Shown here: piece by piece, positions 1-11,588 of the stretch
How positions within the stretch are numbered: the stretch's first letter is position 1
Layout: every line of letters starts with the position of its first letter
Source: Panorpa germanica
Lineage: Eukaryota > Arthropoda > Insecta > Mecoptera > Panorpidae
DNA: 64,000 nt
Reading direction: 5' to 3'
Assembly: GCA_963678705.1 (NCBI GenBank)
Contig: OY783216.1
Location: 15,082,596 to 15,146,595, forward strand
Position numbers and translations under genes: made by a program
Notes under the pieces: model-generated
What the model saw: only the letters and a program-made list of their open reading frames with translations
What the model was told of the DNA's origin: nothing
Databases searched by the model: none

Positions 1-927
1 AAGAATTGAATCGAATATATATACATCACAGAATCACAAAATATCTTATACAAAATTTACAAAAAAATAACTTACTTGATAACGTATGCACTCATTTTTC
101 AAAGTCCGCGCTACGAATAAAAACCGCGCGAAAATTAATATTTAATTATCTAACACGTGGAAGCATAAGAATGTACGCGTACTCGCGATTTTAAATTCAC
201 ACTATTCTATAGTATGATAAAAATTACCGATGCGATTTTATTCCCGCGTAATTTTTATTCGCTAAGCGTCATTAGCCATAAAATGCTTTGAGACATTTTA
301 AAAATGCAGAGAAATTAACATTAAGCATATCAAATTTAATTTTACACAAGATTTGATGCAAACGTTATATGTACGAGGCACTAATTAATTCTTCGAGAAA
401 AAATTTCACACACTTTAATAAAATATTTCAACATTAAACTCTACAGTATAAATAATTATTTCATCTATTTTGTTTTGCATTACATTTCTCAATCGAACGG
501 CGTTCTAATACACAACTAAGCCAAAGATAATATATATATATATTATAGATCGGTATCTCCCATGATAAGCTTTGGTCCTATGATATATTCATGTTATTGG
601 CCAGGGATCTCTGACTTTGTTTCGCGAGAAGTTCTTGCAAGAAACAAAAGAGGCAAAAATGCGTGGATGTTTGAATTATTATAAATATCAAAAATTTTAT
701 AATTAAAAAAAAAACCGCAATTTTTAGTTACCAATGTTTATTGTAATTAATGTATTTGTATATACATAAAACTTCTTCCTAAAAAAACAAAAATATTAAA
801 TTATTTAATTAATGTAATTGTATATAAACCAAAGTCCTTCTTGGTTTTTGATGATGTAGTTTAGCTAGCTAGTTAATTTTATCTGCTGCTAATTGCCTCT
901 TACATTTCTCTAACAGCTCTCAATATA
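1..927. other. Non-coding AT-rich flank
   Basis: I see no gene here. The only open frames are short and lack similarity to anything I recognise. A slightly less AT-rich patch lies near 545-660. A TA dinucleotide at 926-927 directly precedes the first mariner-like terminus. Confidence 0.6.
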
Positions 928-1493
928 CAGGGTGTCTAAAAACACAAGAAAAAAAAAAAAATTTTCGAAAATTGAAACACCTTAAGATGGTTTTAACTAC
1001 CATGACCACAATTTTTTAAATATTTCTGATTTTTTTTTGTATCGGCAATCTAAATAGCACTTCTATCCATCACAACCATTAAAACTGCCAGAATGCAAGT
1101 AGTTTTTACACAAAATTTAATCGAAATTATTTTTTTCCCTAAAATTTTTAAAGATTTTTATTTTCAGTCAACTTTAACTCATCGTGGTGTAAAAAAAAAA
1201 GTATGAACACTACTATGGCAAGTTTTTTTTAAAAATAAGCGCAATTTTTCAGGATTCCAAAATGGTATAATACTCCAAAAAAACTAGCATTAAAAAAAAA
1301 TTGTAAAAAGTAAAAGTCTTCCCATAAATTTTGATTCCACAATTAGCGGAACTCAACAAACCTCAGACTCGAATCGATCAAGTACTACATGTAAAAAAAG
1401 TGCTGCTGAAAAGCTTATGACGTTTGTGAAAAATTAAAGACTTTTTTTGTTAACAATCCATTGTAATTATTTTTACCAAAAATTTTAAATATA
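928..1493. mobile_element. Tc1/mariner end fragment, partial copy of the next element
   Basis: The segment opens with CAGGGTGTCTAAAA after a TA, close to the CAGGGTGTCCCAAAA that opens the next element at 1496. From about 950 to 1290 it runs parallel to 1610-1950, sharing blocks such as 'caccttaagatggtt', 'ctatccatcacaac' and 'caggattccaaaatgg'. It lacks the roughly 90 bp that follow the terminus in its neighbour, and it has no transposase. It is most likely a truncated or miniature relative that ended up beside the longer element. Confidence 0.65.
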
Positions 1494-1495
1494 TA

Positions 1496-2205
1496 CAGGG
1501 TGTCCCAAAATTTAATGATAAGCCGGCACCAGAAGGTGGTCCTGCTCATGACTGCAGAAGAGAAAAAAAAAAAAAATTTATCTCATTTTGTTTAGGAATT
1601 AGAAAAAAAAATATTTTTTTTTCGAAAATTGAATCACCTTAAGATGGTTTAAACTACAATGACCACAATTTCTAAAATATTTTTGATTTTTTTTTTATAT
1701 CGGCAACCTAAATAGCACTGCTATCCATCACAACTATTAAAACTCCCAGAATGCTAGTAGTTTTTACACAAAATTTAATCGAAATTATTTTTTTCTCTAT
1801 AATTTTTAAAGATTTTTACTTTCAGTCAACTTTAACTCATCGTGGCGTAAAAAAAGTAGGAACACTACTATGGCAAGTTTTTTTTAAAATTGGCGAAACT
1901 CTTCAGGATTCCAAAATGGTATAATACTCCAGGAAAACTAGCAATAAAAAAAAATATGCATACTATTTCTAAACAAGAACCATATTTCATAAATTGTTGT
2001 TGTTGATATAGTTATCACTCTTACAATACCTAAAAGAGGTTTTTTATTGTTGAATGAATTAAAACAAATGGTACAAACAATTTTTCATTTATTTTATAAT
2101 TTTTATAGTTTATTTACATTATAGTAAATGTTCAAAATGTTTGCCACTAGCTTAAATACAGGCACGACATCGCCTTAAAAAAATCATTTTATTCGTCAAG
2201 CATAT
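1496..2205. repeat. Left long inverted arm of the mariner derivative
   Basis: This arm matches the reverse complement of about 12970-13671 over its whole length, with scattered differences and poly-A length changes. Its inner part, read on the minus strand at about 2105-2200, encodes a transposase C-terminus with the motif GKHFEHLL. The match stops near 2200, where the arm is followed by the target copy TGCA and the Gypsy LTR. Confidence 0.75.
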
Positions 2206-2229
2206 CGTTTACCTTTCATTTGATGTGCA

Positions 2230-3051
2230 AGTTAACATGGGATTACGACCTACAGATGTTTTATGTTACATTCTTATAAATTGCATTCAATAATTAACTA
2301 AAATATTAAATAAAAAAAGGTTTATTATGTTCAGTAAATAAACATAACCAATATCCTACTTTACCCTAAAAATCATAAATTATGTATTTTAAAACTCTTA
2401 AGTCAAAACGATAACCTACATTTATTTTATCTGTCATTCCTTTAAAAACTCACTTATAAATTGCATTAAATAATTACCTAAAATATCAAATAACAAGAGT
2501 TCTTTTATGTTCAGTAAATAAATAGAACCAATATCTTACTTTATCATAAAAATCATGAATTATACATTTAAAAACTGTTAGTCAGAACCGTGGCCCTTGT
2601 AACCTATGTTGTAAATCATACGCTGATTCTAAGAACCACTTGCACTTGACTAAGGGTCCTTCCCTTAGGTTAATATACAATTAGTATATATACAGTTCTT
2701 AAAGATACTTTAAGGCAGTCTGTAAAAGTGCAAGCATCAATCGAGATCGCTTAAACTTATACTTGTTCAAAGAATCTGTTTCTTGTGTTCAAAGAATGTT
2801 TCTTTAATTCAATAATGGTCAATTTCTATCGCAGATTATTGACATAACCATAATTTAAATTTAAAAATACAAAACTATAAATTGCAAAAGAAAGAAAACA
2901 AAAATAAATAAAATATATAATAAAATATAAATAAATAAACTTAAATAATTGTTTTATTTACGACAACTACGACATATGAATTAATAAGTAAATTAACTAC
3001 CCAATATAAATTTGTTAATTACTTTCGGCTCTCAGAAAGTATACGTTAACT
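2230..3051 (+). repeat. 5' LTR of the Gypsy-type element
   Basis: Direct repeat of 11589-12411, with scattered single-base differences and small indels. It begins AGTTAACATGGG and ends in ACGTTAACT. Near 2638-2700 there is 'cacttgactaagggtcct', and 'tatatatacagttctta' near 2685 could be a core promoter element, but this is not certain. Confidence 0.88.
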
Positions 3052-3068
3052 GGTGCAGTCGGTAGGAT
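3051..3068 (+). promoter_or_regulatory. Primer-binding site of the Gypsy-type element
   Basis: TGGTGCAGTCGGTAGGAT starts at the last base of the 5' LTR. It differs by one base from the TGGCGCAGTCGGTAGGAT type that I associate with 17.6/297-like Gypsy elements, usually ascribed to tRNA-Ser priming. The position and sequence support the Gypsy assignment. Confidence 0.75.
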
Positions 3069-3803
3069 AATTTGCATTTTTGGAAAATAAAAAGTAGAAC
3101 CCAGTTCTTGAAAAAATTATCAAAGAATCTACAAAAGTGTATTAGGTAAATATTTTTATGTTAAAGTGCACAAAGTTTTTTCTGTAAAAGTGAAAAAAAA
3201 AAAAGAAAAAGTGTACGAAAGTTTTTTTTAAATAAAAGAAGTGTAATAAAAGTTTTTATATAATTATAAGAAGCGTAAAAAAAGGCACTTAAAAATAAAG
3301 TGTAAAAATAGTTTTTTTTTTTAAAAAAAGACATTTTAAATAATTAAAAAAAGTGTACAAGGGGCAATTAAAAGAAATACAAAAAGTTTTTTATAAAAAT
3401 AAAAAATAAGTTTTAAACAAATAGTTTTAAATGAAGAGCAAAAGGAGTCGAAACCATCATACAGCGGGACCATAAAACGGAGACTATAGAATCTATATCA
3501 ATAATACTTGTAATATAACTGTAAGTAGTAAAAATTTCTGAAATTCCTTTTCACAAATTCCTAATATCCAAGTATTAAATTTTCAAAGAAAATAATAATA
3601 ATAATATAATAATAGGCATTATGCGACATAATAAACTAAAACAAATGAAAAATAATAATAATGAAACAAGAAACTAAACTCTTTAATAAATGAAATTGAA
3701 CATAACCAAAATTTAAAAATGGAAAATGTATTGTTACAAATACAAGAACAATTACAAGAGCAGAAAAGACAACTTGCAGAACTACGGCAAAACAATATCA
3801 CTT

Positions 3804-4215
3804 AGCAATTCTTATTTTGATACTGTTAAAACATTTTACGGAGAACCCGCCTAATTAAATGCTTTTATAAAACAGGTAGACAATATAGTTTACATGTTAA
3901 GAAATGCAGCTAATGAAATCAAAACGTGGATAGTTTAAGTAATATTATCCAAGTTGGAGGGTTCAGCTGAAAGGGTAACGCTTAACAGACGTATTAACAC
4001 ATGGGAGCACCTGAAAAAAGTACTAATCACTAACTTATTAGACCAAAGAGATGAAGGTAACCTTATCTTAGCACTTAATAAACTGATACAGGAATCACAT
4101 GAAAGTACAAAAGAATTTTTTAATAGATGCTCTGACCATCTGTCAGCTCTATTAGCCTACAGTAATCAATATAATTGTGAACTTGTTTTCAATGAAAAAT
4201 TAAACCTATACAAAG
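3804..4215 (+). pseudogene. Gypsy gag, N-terminal part, broken
   Basis: One reading frame from about 3804 to 4215 encodes a Gag-like alpha-helical protein. An early FYGEPA motif is followed by LNAFIKQVDNIV, then KLEGSAERV, INTWEHLKKVL and STKEFFNRCSDHLSALL. This order of motifs is typical of retrotransposon capsid domains. In-frame stops occur after FYGEPA and before KLEGSAERV. The frame is cut at 4215 by a solo LTR, and gag-like coding resumes in another frame after 5855. The upstream sequence (3070-3800) is an A-rich leader with no clear start codon for this frame. Confidence 0.65.
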
Positions 4216-5850
4216 AGTTAAGTACACAATACTAAAAAATTAAAATTAAAATAGAACTATTTAAAATAATAAAGTAAAGTTTAACTCTTAGAATTCAATA
4301 CAATTTTACTGTTTCAAAATTAGCTCTCACATATAAAATATTATTTATATTCTATATAAGTTTTCTTGTATTCCCGATTTTTTCGTAAATAAATAATACT
4401 ATTTATTTTACCAATTCGATTTTGTTGTTTTCTGTTGCTTTTTTGTTATTTTGTTTCATTGTTTATTGATTGATGTTGGATGTTGGATATTGAATATTTA
4501 TTATATTATTGAATGGTTTTGTTAGATATTGAGAATTAAAAAACAAAGGAAAAAAATATAAGAAATGTCAAAAGAAATATACTGAAGATGTGATATGAGT
4601 TTAGAAGTCTGATATAGAGATTTATCATTATGTTTTAGTTGTATCAACCGGCGTTGTCCGTATGTGTTATATTTAGTTAATAAGTGTGTGTGTAATGTGA
4701 GTCTGTCGTAACAATTACCGTTATCTACAAATTAATTATAAGGAGTCGTAATGAAATAATTCAAACTTCAATAAAAATAACATATGCTGCTAATGTCTAA
4801 GCAAAATATTCGTTAAAAGATAAAATAAATATTAGGTAACTCCAGTATAATATTATTATTTAAACATTATAAAGGTACAGTTTCCGTACAAGCTAATTTC
4901 GTAAGCATCACGTAACCATTCAAAGTCGTAACAATCTGCATATGTTAGTAATATAATAAATATAAAATATGACAAATAACTTAATACAAATAGTTAATAT
5001 AACCAAACCGCTGCCAAATTGTTTCTAGTAAACAGCATTCTGCTATTCCAAATATTGTTACCGCCCAAATGATTTAAGGCAAACCATTTCGCTATAATAA
5101 ATAATAGTTTACATTTGATATTTAAAATTAATCCATCATCAACATTGTCGCAGATGTATATTATATTATATTCAATATAACCATATTAGCAAACTTATAA
5201 ATAAATTTAGTTATTAGAAACATTTTAGCGCAATACAATCAATTTAGTTAGTAGTACGTATCGTAGTCGTAGAACCATAGTTTATAACATTATTACCTAG
5301 AACAAACATTTCATCGCAATACAATCAGTTTAGTTAGTAGTACTTATCGTTGTCGTAGAACCATAGTTTATAACATTATTACCTAGAACAAACAAATCAT
5401 CGCAATACAATCAATTTAGTTAGTAGTACTTATCGTTGTCGTAGAACCTAGTATATCGCAATGTTATACAAACAAAACGTATCGTTGCATTGCAATCAAT
5501 TTAGTTAGTAAAATTCATCGTTGTCGTAGAACCTAGTATATCGCATTATTACATAAACCAAACTTATCGTCGCAATACAATCAATTTAGTTAGTAGAATT
5601 CATCGTTGTCGTAGAAACTAGTATATAGCATTATTGTCTAGTTCAAACTTACCGTCACAATACAATAGATGTAGATATTGAAAATATTGTTGTAGTATAA
5701 GACTACAAATTATTCGTAGTAACAAGAAATATTATATTTCTCTGTCAAATTAACAAATTATACAGTCCACTTTAAATCTAAGACTTAAGCGACCAACCGA
5801 AAACACTTCAATAATTTTAGAACTGTAAAAGGTCGCATACGTCGTGTACA
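4216..5850 (+). mobile_element. Solo LTR of the minisatellite-LTR family
   Basis: This 1635-bp segment is the reverse complement of the LTRs at 45389-47875 and 51261-54533. It begins (A)GTTAAGTACACAAT, where the family has TG, and ends CGTCGTGTACA. A perfect 5-bp duplication CAAAG flanks it (4211-4215 and 5851-5855), so it arrived as a real LTR insertion and was reduced to one LTR by recombination. It interrupts the Gypsy gag. It carries about five copies of the 86-bp minisatellite. Confidence 0.88.
5205..5665 (+). repeat. 86-bp minisatellite inside the solo LTR, about 5 copies
   Basis: Repeated blocks contain 'caatacaatcaatttagttag' and 'tcgttgtcgtagaacc' at roughly 86-bp spacing. The outer copies have diverged more than the inner ones. 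It is the same repeat as in the two LTRs near 46 and 52 kb, in the opposite orientation. Confidence 0.85.
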
Positions 5851-5922
5851 CAAAGATAATAGTTAAATGTTTTAACAGAGGTTTTAGAAGAAAAAAAATT
5901 AGGAGATAGTATAAGAGCAAGA

Positions 5923-6849
5923 ATGCCAAATTCTATGAAAGAATCATGGTCGTACGTGTTAGAAGAGGAAAACATACAACGCATGCAGTGCAAATACTAC
6001 TCATCTTATTCACCAGATAGACCAACACAAAGTTTTAAATCACCTCACTATAAACCGCAAAATAAACCCTTCCCACCAAAACATTCATTTATACCTTATC
6101 AAAAAAACTATCAATTGAAACATTCATTTATACCTTCTCAAAAAAACTATCAACCAAAACAATCATTTATAGCTGATCAAAAAAACTATCAACTAAAACA
6201 ATCATTTATACCTTATCAACAAAATTTCCAATCAAAACCATCATTATCGCCATTCACGCAATCAGATAAACCTACTCCATCACAATTTATTTCAAAACCA
6301 CAATATCAACCTATTCAACAAGATACCCAAAACTTTAAGTCTATGGAGACTTCAGACATGATACGTACAAATTACGTGAAACAAGAAATACAAAAACCAT
6401 GTATTGAAAATGAAAATACACCTGAAGAACATTATGAATATTTTGAAATAAAACCAGAAACTGAAATCGAAAATGCAGCTGACGAGCATTGTAAATATTT
6501 TCAACAAGAACAAGAAGTTGACAATGCAAAAGAACCAGAAGAATATTATAAACACATAGAACAACAACCAGAAACAAAATATGTTTTAAAAAATAAGTAT
6601 ACTTACATTCCATACAAACAACAAACTCGAATGCAAAATACTAAATATTGACAAGAATTCTTTTATCAGCATCACAAACAACCCGGTGTGACATTAAGAA
6701 AAATTGATAAAATACCTGCCGAATATTACAAATATTACGAACAACCTGGTGAACCTCAACACGCAGTCTATGATCGGATAAAACCAATTAGAGTAAAAAG
6801 TAACATCCCAAACCTTACTCAAATAACAAATACATTCTCGTATATATAA
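5923..6849 (+). pseudogene. Gypsy-type gag continuation with SFIPYQKNYQ repeats
   Basis: An open frame runs from 5923 to a TGA at 6649-6651. It then continues in the same frame for 65 codons to a TAA at 6847-6849, so one premature stop separates two parts. In-frame coding also extends upstream of 5923 with a Gag-like stretch (EVLEEKKLGD) starting just after the solo LTR. Residues 45-110 hold four or five tandem copies of a 13-residue unit around SFIPYQKNYQ. Acidic repeats of the HYEYFE / HCKYFQ / YYKHIE type follow. The protein is rich in Gln, Lys, Tyr and Pro and shows no zinc knuckle, protease or polymerase motif. It looks like a disordered Gag C-terminus. The exact role is unknown. Confidence 0.55.
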
Positions 6850-7342
6850 AATTTAATAAATTAAATAAAGTTTTCTTTATTTAGAATTAAATTAAAATTA
6901 TGCCAACTAATAAGCTATGACACCAACCCCGCAAAATCTACTACTAAATAATTACGCATTGATTATTACGAAAAACAATTAAATGTAAACAAAATTATAT
7001 CAACACGTTTCATACTTTAAGTAATAAAATGCAGAAGTAAAAAACCTTTTTGATATATATGTCATATACTTTTGAGATATATAATCAACTTAAATTTAAA
7101 ATATCCAATAAATTTAAAAATAAACTACCTAATTTTAAAACATTCAACATAAATGAAAATTAATCGAGAAATTCTAGTTAAAATAATATACTAATATACT
7201 CATAGTTACGTTTCAGAAATCTTATTAGGAATTAAATTAAACTTACTTTGCGTAATATGACGCCGACTCCTTGTATAGCAACCCGGACTTAAATAATGGA
7301 CCTTTATCAAATGAATACCTTAATGTAACAAATAATAGTCAC
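6850..7342. other. Non-coding interior of the Gypsy-type element
   Basis: AT-rich sequence between the gag remnant and the inserted BEL/Pao element. No pol motif was seen on either strand. It ends with GTCAC, the left copy of the BEL target duplication. Confidence 0.6.
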
Positions 7343-7605
7343 TGTTTTGTTGTAGAAGTTTAATTTGATAAAAAATACCTTCGCTGAACAATACATATAA
7401 TAATACAATATAATTAATTCAATTTGCTTCTGTTGCTGGCTTGAGAGCTGTTAATAGAGTGATTTAAAACCAAAGGAGCAAATCGAAATTACATTAAATA
7501 ACAAAGAATATAATATTAGCATAAAAGAAATGAACAAATAATGAAAATAGTACAACTAAAAAATACAAAAATACATTACATTAAAAGGGGGAATTTGCTT
7601 TACCA
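7343..7605 (-). repeat. 3' LTR of the truncated BEL/Pao
   Basis: Copy of 10628-10968 lacking an internal block. TG...CA ends. It lies after the Gag frame in element orientation. Confidence 0.85.
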
Positions 7606-8181
7606 TAACTCCCGGGTTTGAATTCCATGGGAATTTCTAAATTTCTTAATATTCATGTTAAGGTAAATTACAAAATGCTCCCTTAATTTGAGATGAGAAA
7701 GTCTGGACGGCTGCAACACGCTGCTATTGATCTGGTCCAGTCAAGATTTTTGTATGATGTACGAAGTTCTTAGTCTAGCTCTGGGCGGACGAATTTTCAC
7801 TGCAGTCTTCTGTAGACTATAATTAAGGCGAGGCGGCTGGATCATATCTTTACTACTTGAATGAAGATTCTGGGCAATAGTTGGTATAGGGTTCAATGAA
7901 ATAGTGACCTGGAGGTTGAAAATTGGAAGGTCTTTTGGACATGGTATAAAAAGTTTAGAACTCAAATTCATTTTCACTTGTACTAGAATAGCACATGCAT
8001 CATTGTATGTGCTATTGGAAATTCTTACAAACGTTTTTAAATGAGTTTAAGAACCTTTTATAATTGATTCCCAAAAATAAATAAAATTAGGTGATCTCGT
8101 AGTGAGGAATAGTATTAAGTTTTTGCATAGTGGAAATGACAATGGAGGGCGTGTATGAAATATTTTTTTATATTTTGAATT

Positions 8182-9219
8182 CTAAATCATTTTGGTTAAC
8201 GCATGATCAGAAGCTAAAACCATAGGGTGTTTTACATTAAGATTAAAATGTGAATACTTTAATGTTTCACCAATACGCATAAAGTATGAGATATTTTTAT
8301 TGTGTGGGCTAAACGAGGAATTAAATATATTTAGTTTTAATTTAGCTTTGGCGCTGATATGGTTCTTTAATATTTTAACTTTGTCAGATATAAATAGATT
8401 ATTAAAGTTGTAATCTACAAAAATTGATTTAGATAAAATATGATTTTTAAGGTCATTCGTAAGTAGTGGGGATTCGTTTAATATTGGTGAAGGTTCCTTG
8501 AATGGTATGGAAAAGATTTTTAGGTTGTTGTTTGATTCTACGGTTGTGACTGGGGTTGATTGCAAATATGAGGATTGTAAATGATGACGGATGACTGGAG
8601 GCTTCTTATCATATTTATTTAATAAAAGTTGCCACGCTGTGTTATAATTTGCGGGCATTACTTCTAAAGACGTGATAATGTCTAGGGCATCATCCGTTAA
8701 TAAATCTATTAGGTGAGAAAATTTAATGGCACAGTCATAGCTTTCTTTGTAATGTACCAATTTAGTAAACAAAGATTTGAATTGCGGCCATTTGGTAATA
8801 TCTCCACTAAAGATTTTAATGTTAGTTTGGAATAAATTGTCTAAATTATTTTGTCCACCACAAATTGATAAATTAATTTCTTCATTGGATTCTTCTGAAT
8901 ACTCAATACCTTCGTTCATTAACGCCATAAGTTTAATATATTTTATTATAAACTCTTTGACCTCAGCATCTATCTGACTTACTTCTGGGTCGTCTTCAGA
9001 ATTGTATAATAATTGTCTGTCTAAGGCGATTTCTTTAAATTGAGCTAAAAGCGGAGTGACTAAGGAATGTCGGAATTTGACTTCAATTAACTGATATGTG
9101 GTTGGATCATAAAAAATAATTGACTGAGATTGCTGAATATAAATGTCTAGTTTCTTCATTAAGGATGCGCTTTGAAATTTCAATCTCTTAGCTAGTGACA
9201 TTGTAAAACGGGTAAACAT
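8182..9219 (-). CDS. BEL/Pao Gag (DUF1759-like), truncated polyprotein
   Basis: An open frame of 345 codons. The N-terminal third is helical. From about residue 130 it shows the BEL/Pao capsid signature: IFSGDITKWPQFKSLFTKLV, then DLLTDDALDII and NYNTAWQLLLNKYDKKP. These match the family pattern F-G-D...W..F...F..LV...A..I..L...A..Y..AW..L...Y. After about residue 225 the sequence no longer resembles Gag, and no zinc knuckle or protease follows. It is far shorter than a normal BEL polyprotein of about 1700 residues. It is probably a relic or a gag-only derivative whose expression is doubtful. Confidence 0.75.
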   Translation of the reverse strand: MFTRFTMSLAKRLKFQSASLMKKLDIYIQQSQSIIFYDPTTYQLIEVKFRHSLVTPLLAQFKEIALDRQLLYNSEDDPEVSQIDAEVKEFIIKYIKLMALMNEGIEYSEESNEEINLSICGGQNNLDNLFQTNIKIFSGDITKWPQFKSLFTKLVHYKESYDCAIKFSHLIDLLTDDALDIITSLEVMPANYNTAWQLLLNKYDKKPPVIRHHLQSSYLQSTPVTTVESNNNLKIFSIPFKEPSPILNESPLLTNDLKNHILSKSIFVDYNFNNLFISDKVKILKNHISAKAKLKLNIFNSSFSPHNKNISYFMRIGETLKYSHFNLNVKHPMVLASDHALTKMI

Positions 9220-9724
9220 AAATTATCTTAAACAAACTATTGTAAAATATGGAAATAAAATTTGAAAGATAATTTTATAATTTGCTACAATGACTTTAGA
9301 AATATTCAAAACGAATAATAATTTCTACAAAATATGAAAACAAATAGCGCTGAATGAAGGAAACAACAATTCTTTACAAACAGAAATTTAACAAAAGATT
9401 GAATATAAATTCCAAATAAAACGTTGCATGAAGGTCACAGAAACTATGATGGTTGTATCTGAATTAGAAACTAGTAATTTTATAATCAACAATAAATCTA
9501 ATTATCAAAATGAATATTATTTTCGGCAATAATTATAATTGAAAGTGCTGTATGACTGTGAATTATTTATGACAATTTGCTTAATAATTAATGGTACAAA
9601 TTCGATCAGGAAGGATCTGTTATTTGGTAATAATAAATGTCTGCATGGATTGGTTTTGAAAAGGGTTTCAAAACCATGTGAAATTTTAAATAAGGAAATT
9701 TTGACAACGCTTTTCCAATATAAA

Positions 9725-10300
9725 AAATAAACGTGACCTTTGGTCTGGCTGCGGAGACTGATTAATTATAAATTGCTCATAGATTCTAGGTACGACCTTA
9801 TTTCTATTTTCACAATTTTAAATACTTAACGGATTGGTTTGATAGGCGTTCAAACCAACGGTAAAGGTAATTTTTGACAAAATGTTTGATAAGTTAAAAT
9901 AATGCGACCAATTTGGTCTGGCAATGGGGATTGATTATTTTTAAAATTTATAATAAATTAAACGTATGACATCTATTTTAACATTAGGATAAATACTTGA
10001 GGATTGGTTTGATAGGCGTTCAAACCAACGGTAAAGGAAAATTTTGGCAAAATGTTTGTCAAGTTAAAATAATGTGACCAATTTGGTCTGGCCACATGGG
10101 TTGATTATTTATAAATTGTTCATAGATTTTAGGTACGACCGTATATCTATTTTCACAATTATAAATACTTAGGGATTGGTTTGATAGGCGTTCAAACCAA
10201 CGGAAATTACAACATGGAAATTCTTGACAAATCGTTTGTCAAGAAAAAAATAGGTGTGATCAATTTGGTTTGGTCACAATGGTTGACTCATCATAACGAA
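9725..10300. repeat. Tandem repeat of about 172 bp, 3 to 4 copies
   Basis: Blocks beginning near 9733, 9901, 10076 and 10255 share 'tgaccaatttggtctgg', then a 'tacgacc...tctattttcacaatt' segment, then 'ggattggtttgataggcgttcaaaccaacgg'. The unit is about 170-175 bp. The copies lie between the 5' LTR leader and gag of the truncated BEL/Pao element. Confidence 0.8.
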
Positions 10301-10627
10301 AACGTACGCCGTAAAACTCATCAAAACCAATTATTGGAAAATTCAAAAACAACATAAATGGTACAATTTATAAGGATAAAGTGATATGGAATATATAAGG
10401 GAAGCATATAAAGGAAAATTCCAGGTCACTTACTTATTTGAACGCTCGATCCATGATGAGACTTCCTCGTGGTGATAGTAGAACGCTGGATGCGGATGTA
10501 AAGCCACGATGTAGCTTGCTTGTATGGATGATGTTTTCCAAATTCTTGAAGATAATTTTCTTTTGAATAACTCAGTGGAAATTCTCCGTTTGTAAGACGT
10601 TAAATTAATCCGATGCTCGAAGGACCA

Positions 10628-10968
10628 TGTTTTGTTGTAAAAGATTAATTTGATAAAATATACCTTCGCTGAACTTGGTAGATTAGGATTTTAGTAAAAG
10701 TACTTTTATTTTTATTGGTTTTATTTTTTAATGCTTTTATAATACACGCATACAATACAATACAATTAATTCAATTTGCTCCTGTTGCTGGCTTAAGAGC
10801 TGTTAATAGAGTGATTTAAAACCAAAGGAGCAAATCGAAGTTACATTAAATAACAAAGAATATAATATTAGCATAAAAGAAATGAACAAATAATAAAAAT
10901 AGTACAATGTTTCATTTAAACTAAAATACAAAAATACAATACATTAAAAGAGGGAATTTGCTTTACCA
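10628..10968 (-). repeat. 5' LTR of the truncated BEL/Pao
   Basis: The longer of the two LTR copies (341 bp). On the minus strand it is followed directly by the primer-binding site, which fixes the orientation of the element. Confidence 0.85.
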
Positions 10969-10973
10969 GTCAC

Positions 10974-11588
10974 AATACAAATTATTTTGATGTATTAAAT
11001 ATGTAATTTATGTAAATGAATTAAATAAATTCACGACTTTCACACATATATTACCAATAACAGAAGGAACTCTGAAACTGTTTAAACAACACTAAAAATA
11101 TAACCAAAATTTAAATTAAAAGTGAACTACTTAACTTAGTCACATATAATAAAAAAAAAAGTTAACAAGCTAAATTCCTTAATGAAACATACCTTTTATC
11201 AATATTATCACCTGTACTGTATACCTATAAAACAACCTTTTTTTTATCTAACAATAAAAGAAATAAGAAATATTTATTATTGCCTAATGAGTTATTTACA
11301 GAACAACGAACTATAGGAACAAATAAAAAAAACTAGCATCAAATTTGACAAGGCTTTAACATAGATGTTACATCATATAATTACTAACAATTATTGTACT
11401 ATGTATTATTATAACTATATTATGTATTATTGTTAATGTAGTATTATATCTAGAATTATTAAAACTAATAACTAAAATAAATAAATATAAAATGTTACAA
11501 TTATTAATAGATCAAAACTAAATCATTAAATCTAAAGTAAAATTAATTTCATTTAATTAAAATGTAATTTTCCCTCTAAAGGTGGAGG
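10974..11588 (+). other. 3' interior of the Gypsy-type element and its polypurine tract
   Basis: AT-rich sequence without a usable frame. It ends in the purine run AAAGGTGGAGG (11578-11588) immediately before the 3' LTR, which is the expected plus-strand priming site. Confidence 0.65.

Larger units (their letters stand above)
7343..10968 (-). mobile_element. Truncated BEL/Pao LTR retrotransposon inside the Gypsy element
   Basis: Direct repeats at 7343-7605 and 10628-10968 begin TGTTTTGTTGTA and end TTTGCTTTACCA. A 5-bp GTCAC duplication flanks them (7338-7342 and 10969-10973). The only coding sequence is a BEL-type Gag on the minus strand, so the 5' LTR is the right one. A BEL-style primer-binding site, TGGTCCTTCGAGCATCGG on the minus strand, abuts it at 10610-10627. 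The right LTR is 78 bp longer than the left, mainly because of extra sequence near 10670-10760. Protease, reverse transcriptase and integrase are missing. Confidence 0.88.

Noticed and set aside
3619-3801. Cys/Phe-rich minus-strand frame
   Set aside because: It is a low-complexity shadow of A-rich leader sequence in the Gypsy element.
6341-6613. Two hydrophobic minus-strand frames that look like membrane proteins
   Set aside because: They are antisense shadows of the Gln/Lys/Tyr-rich gag-like frame on the plus strand.
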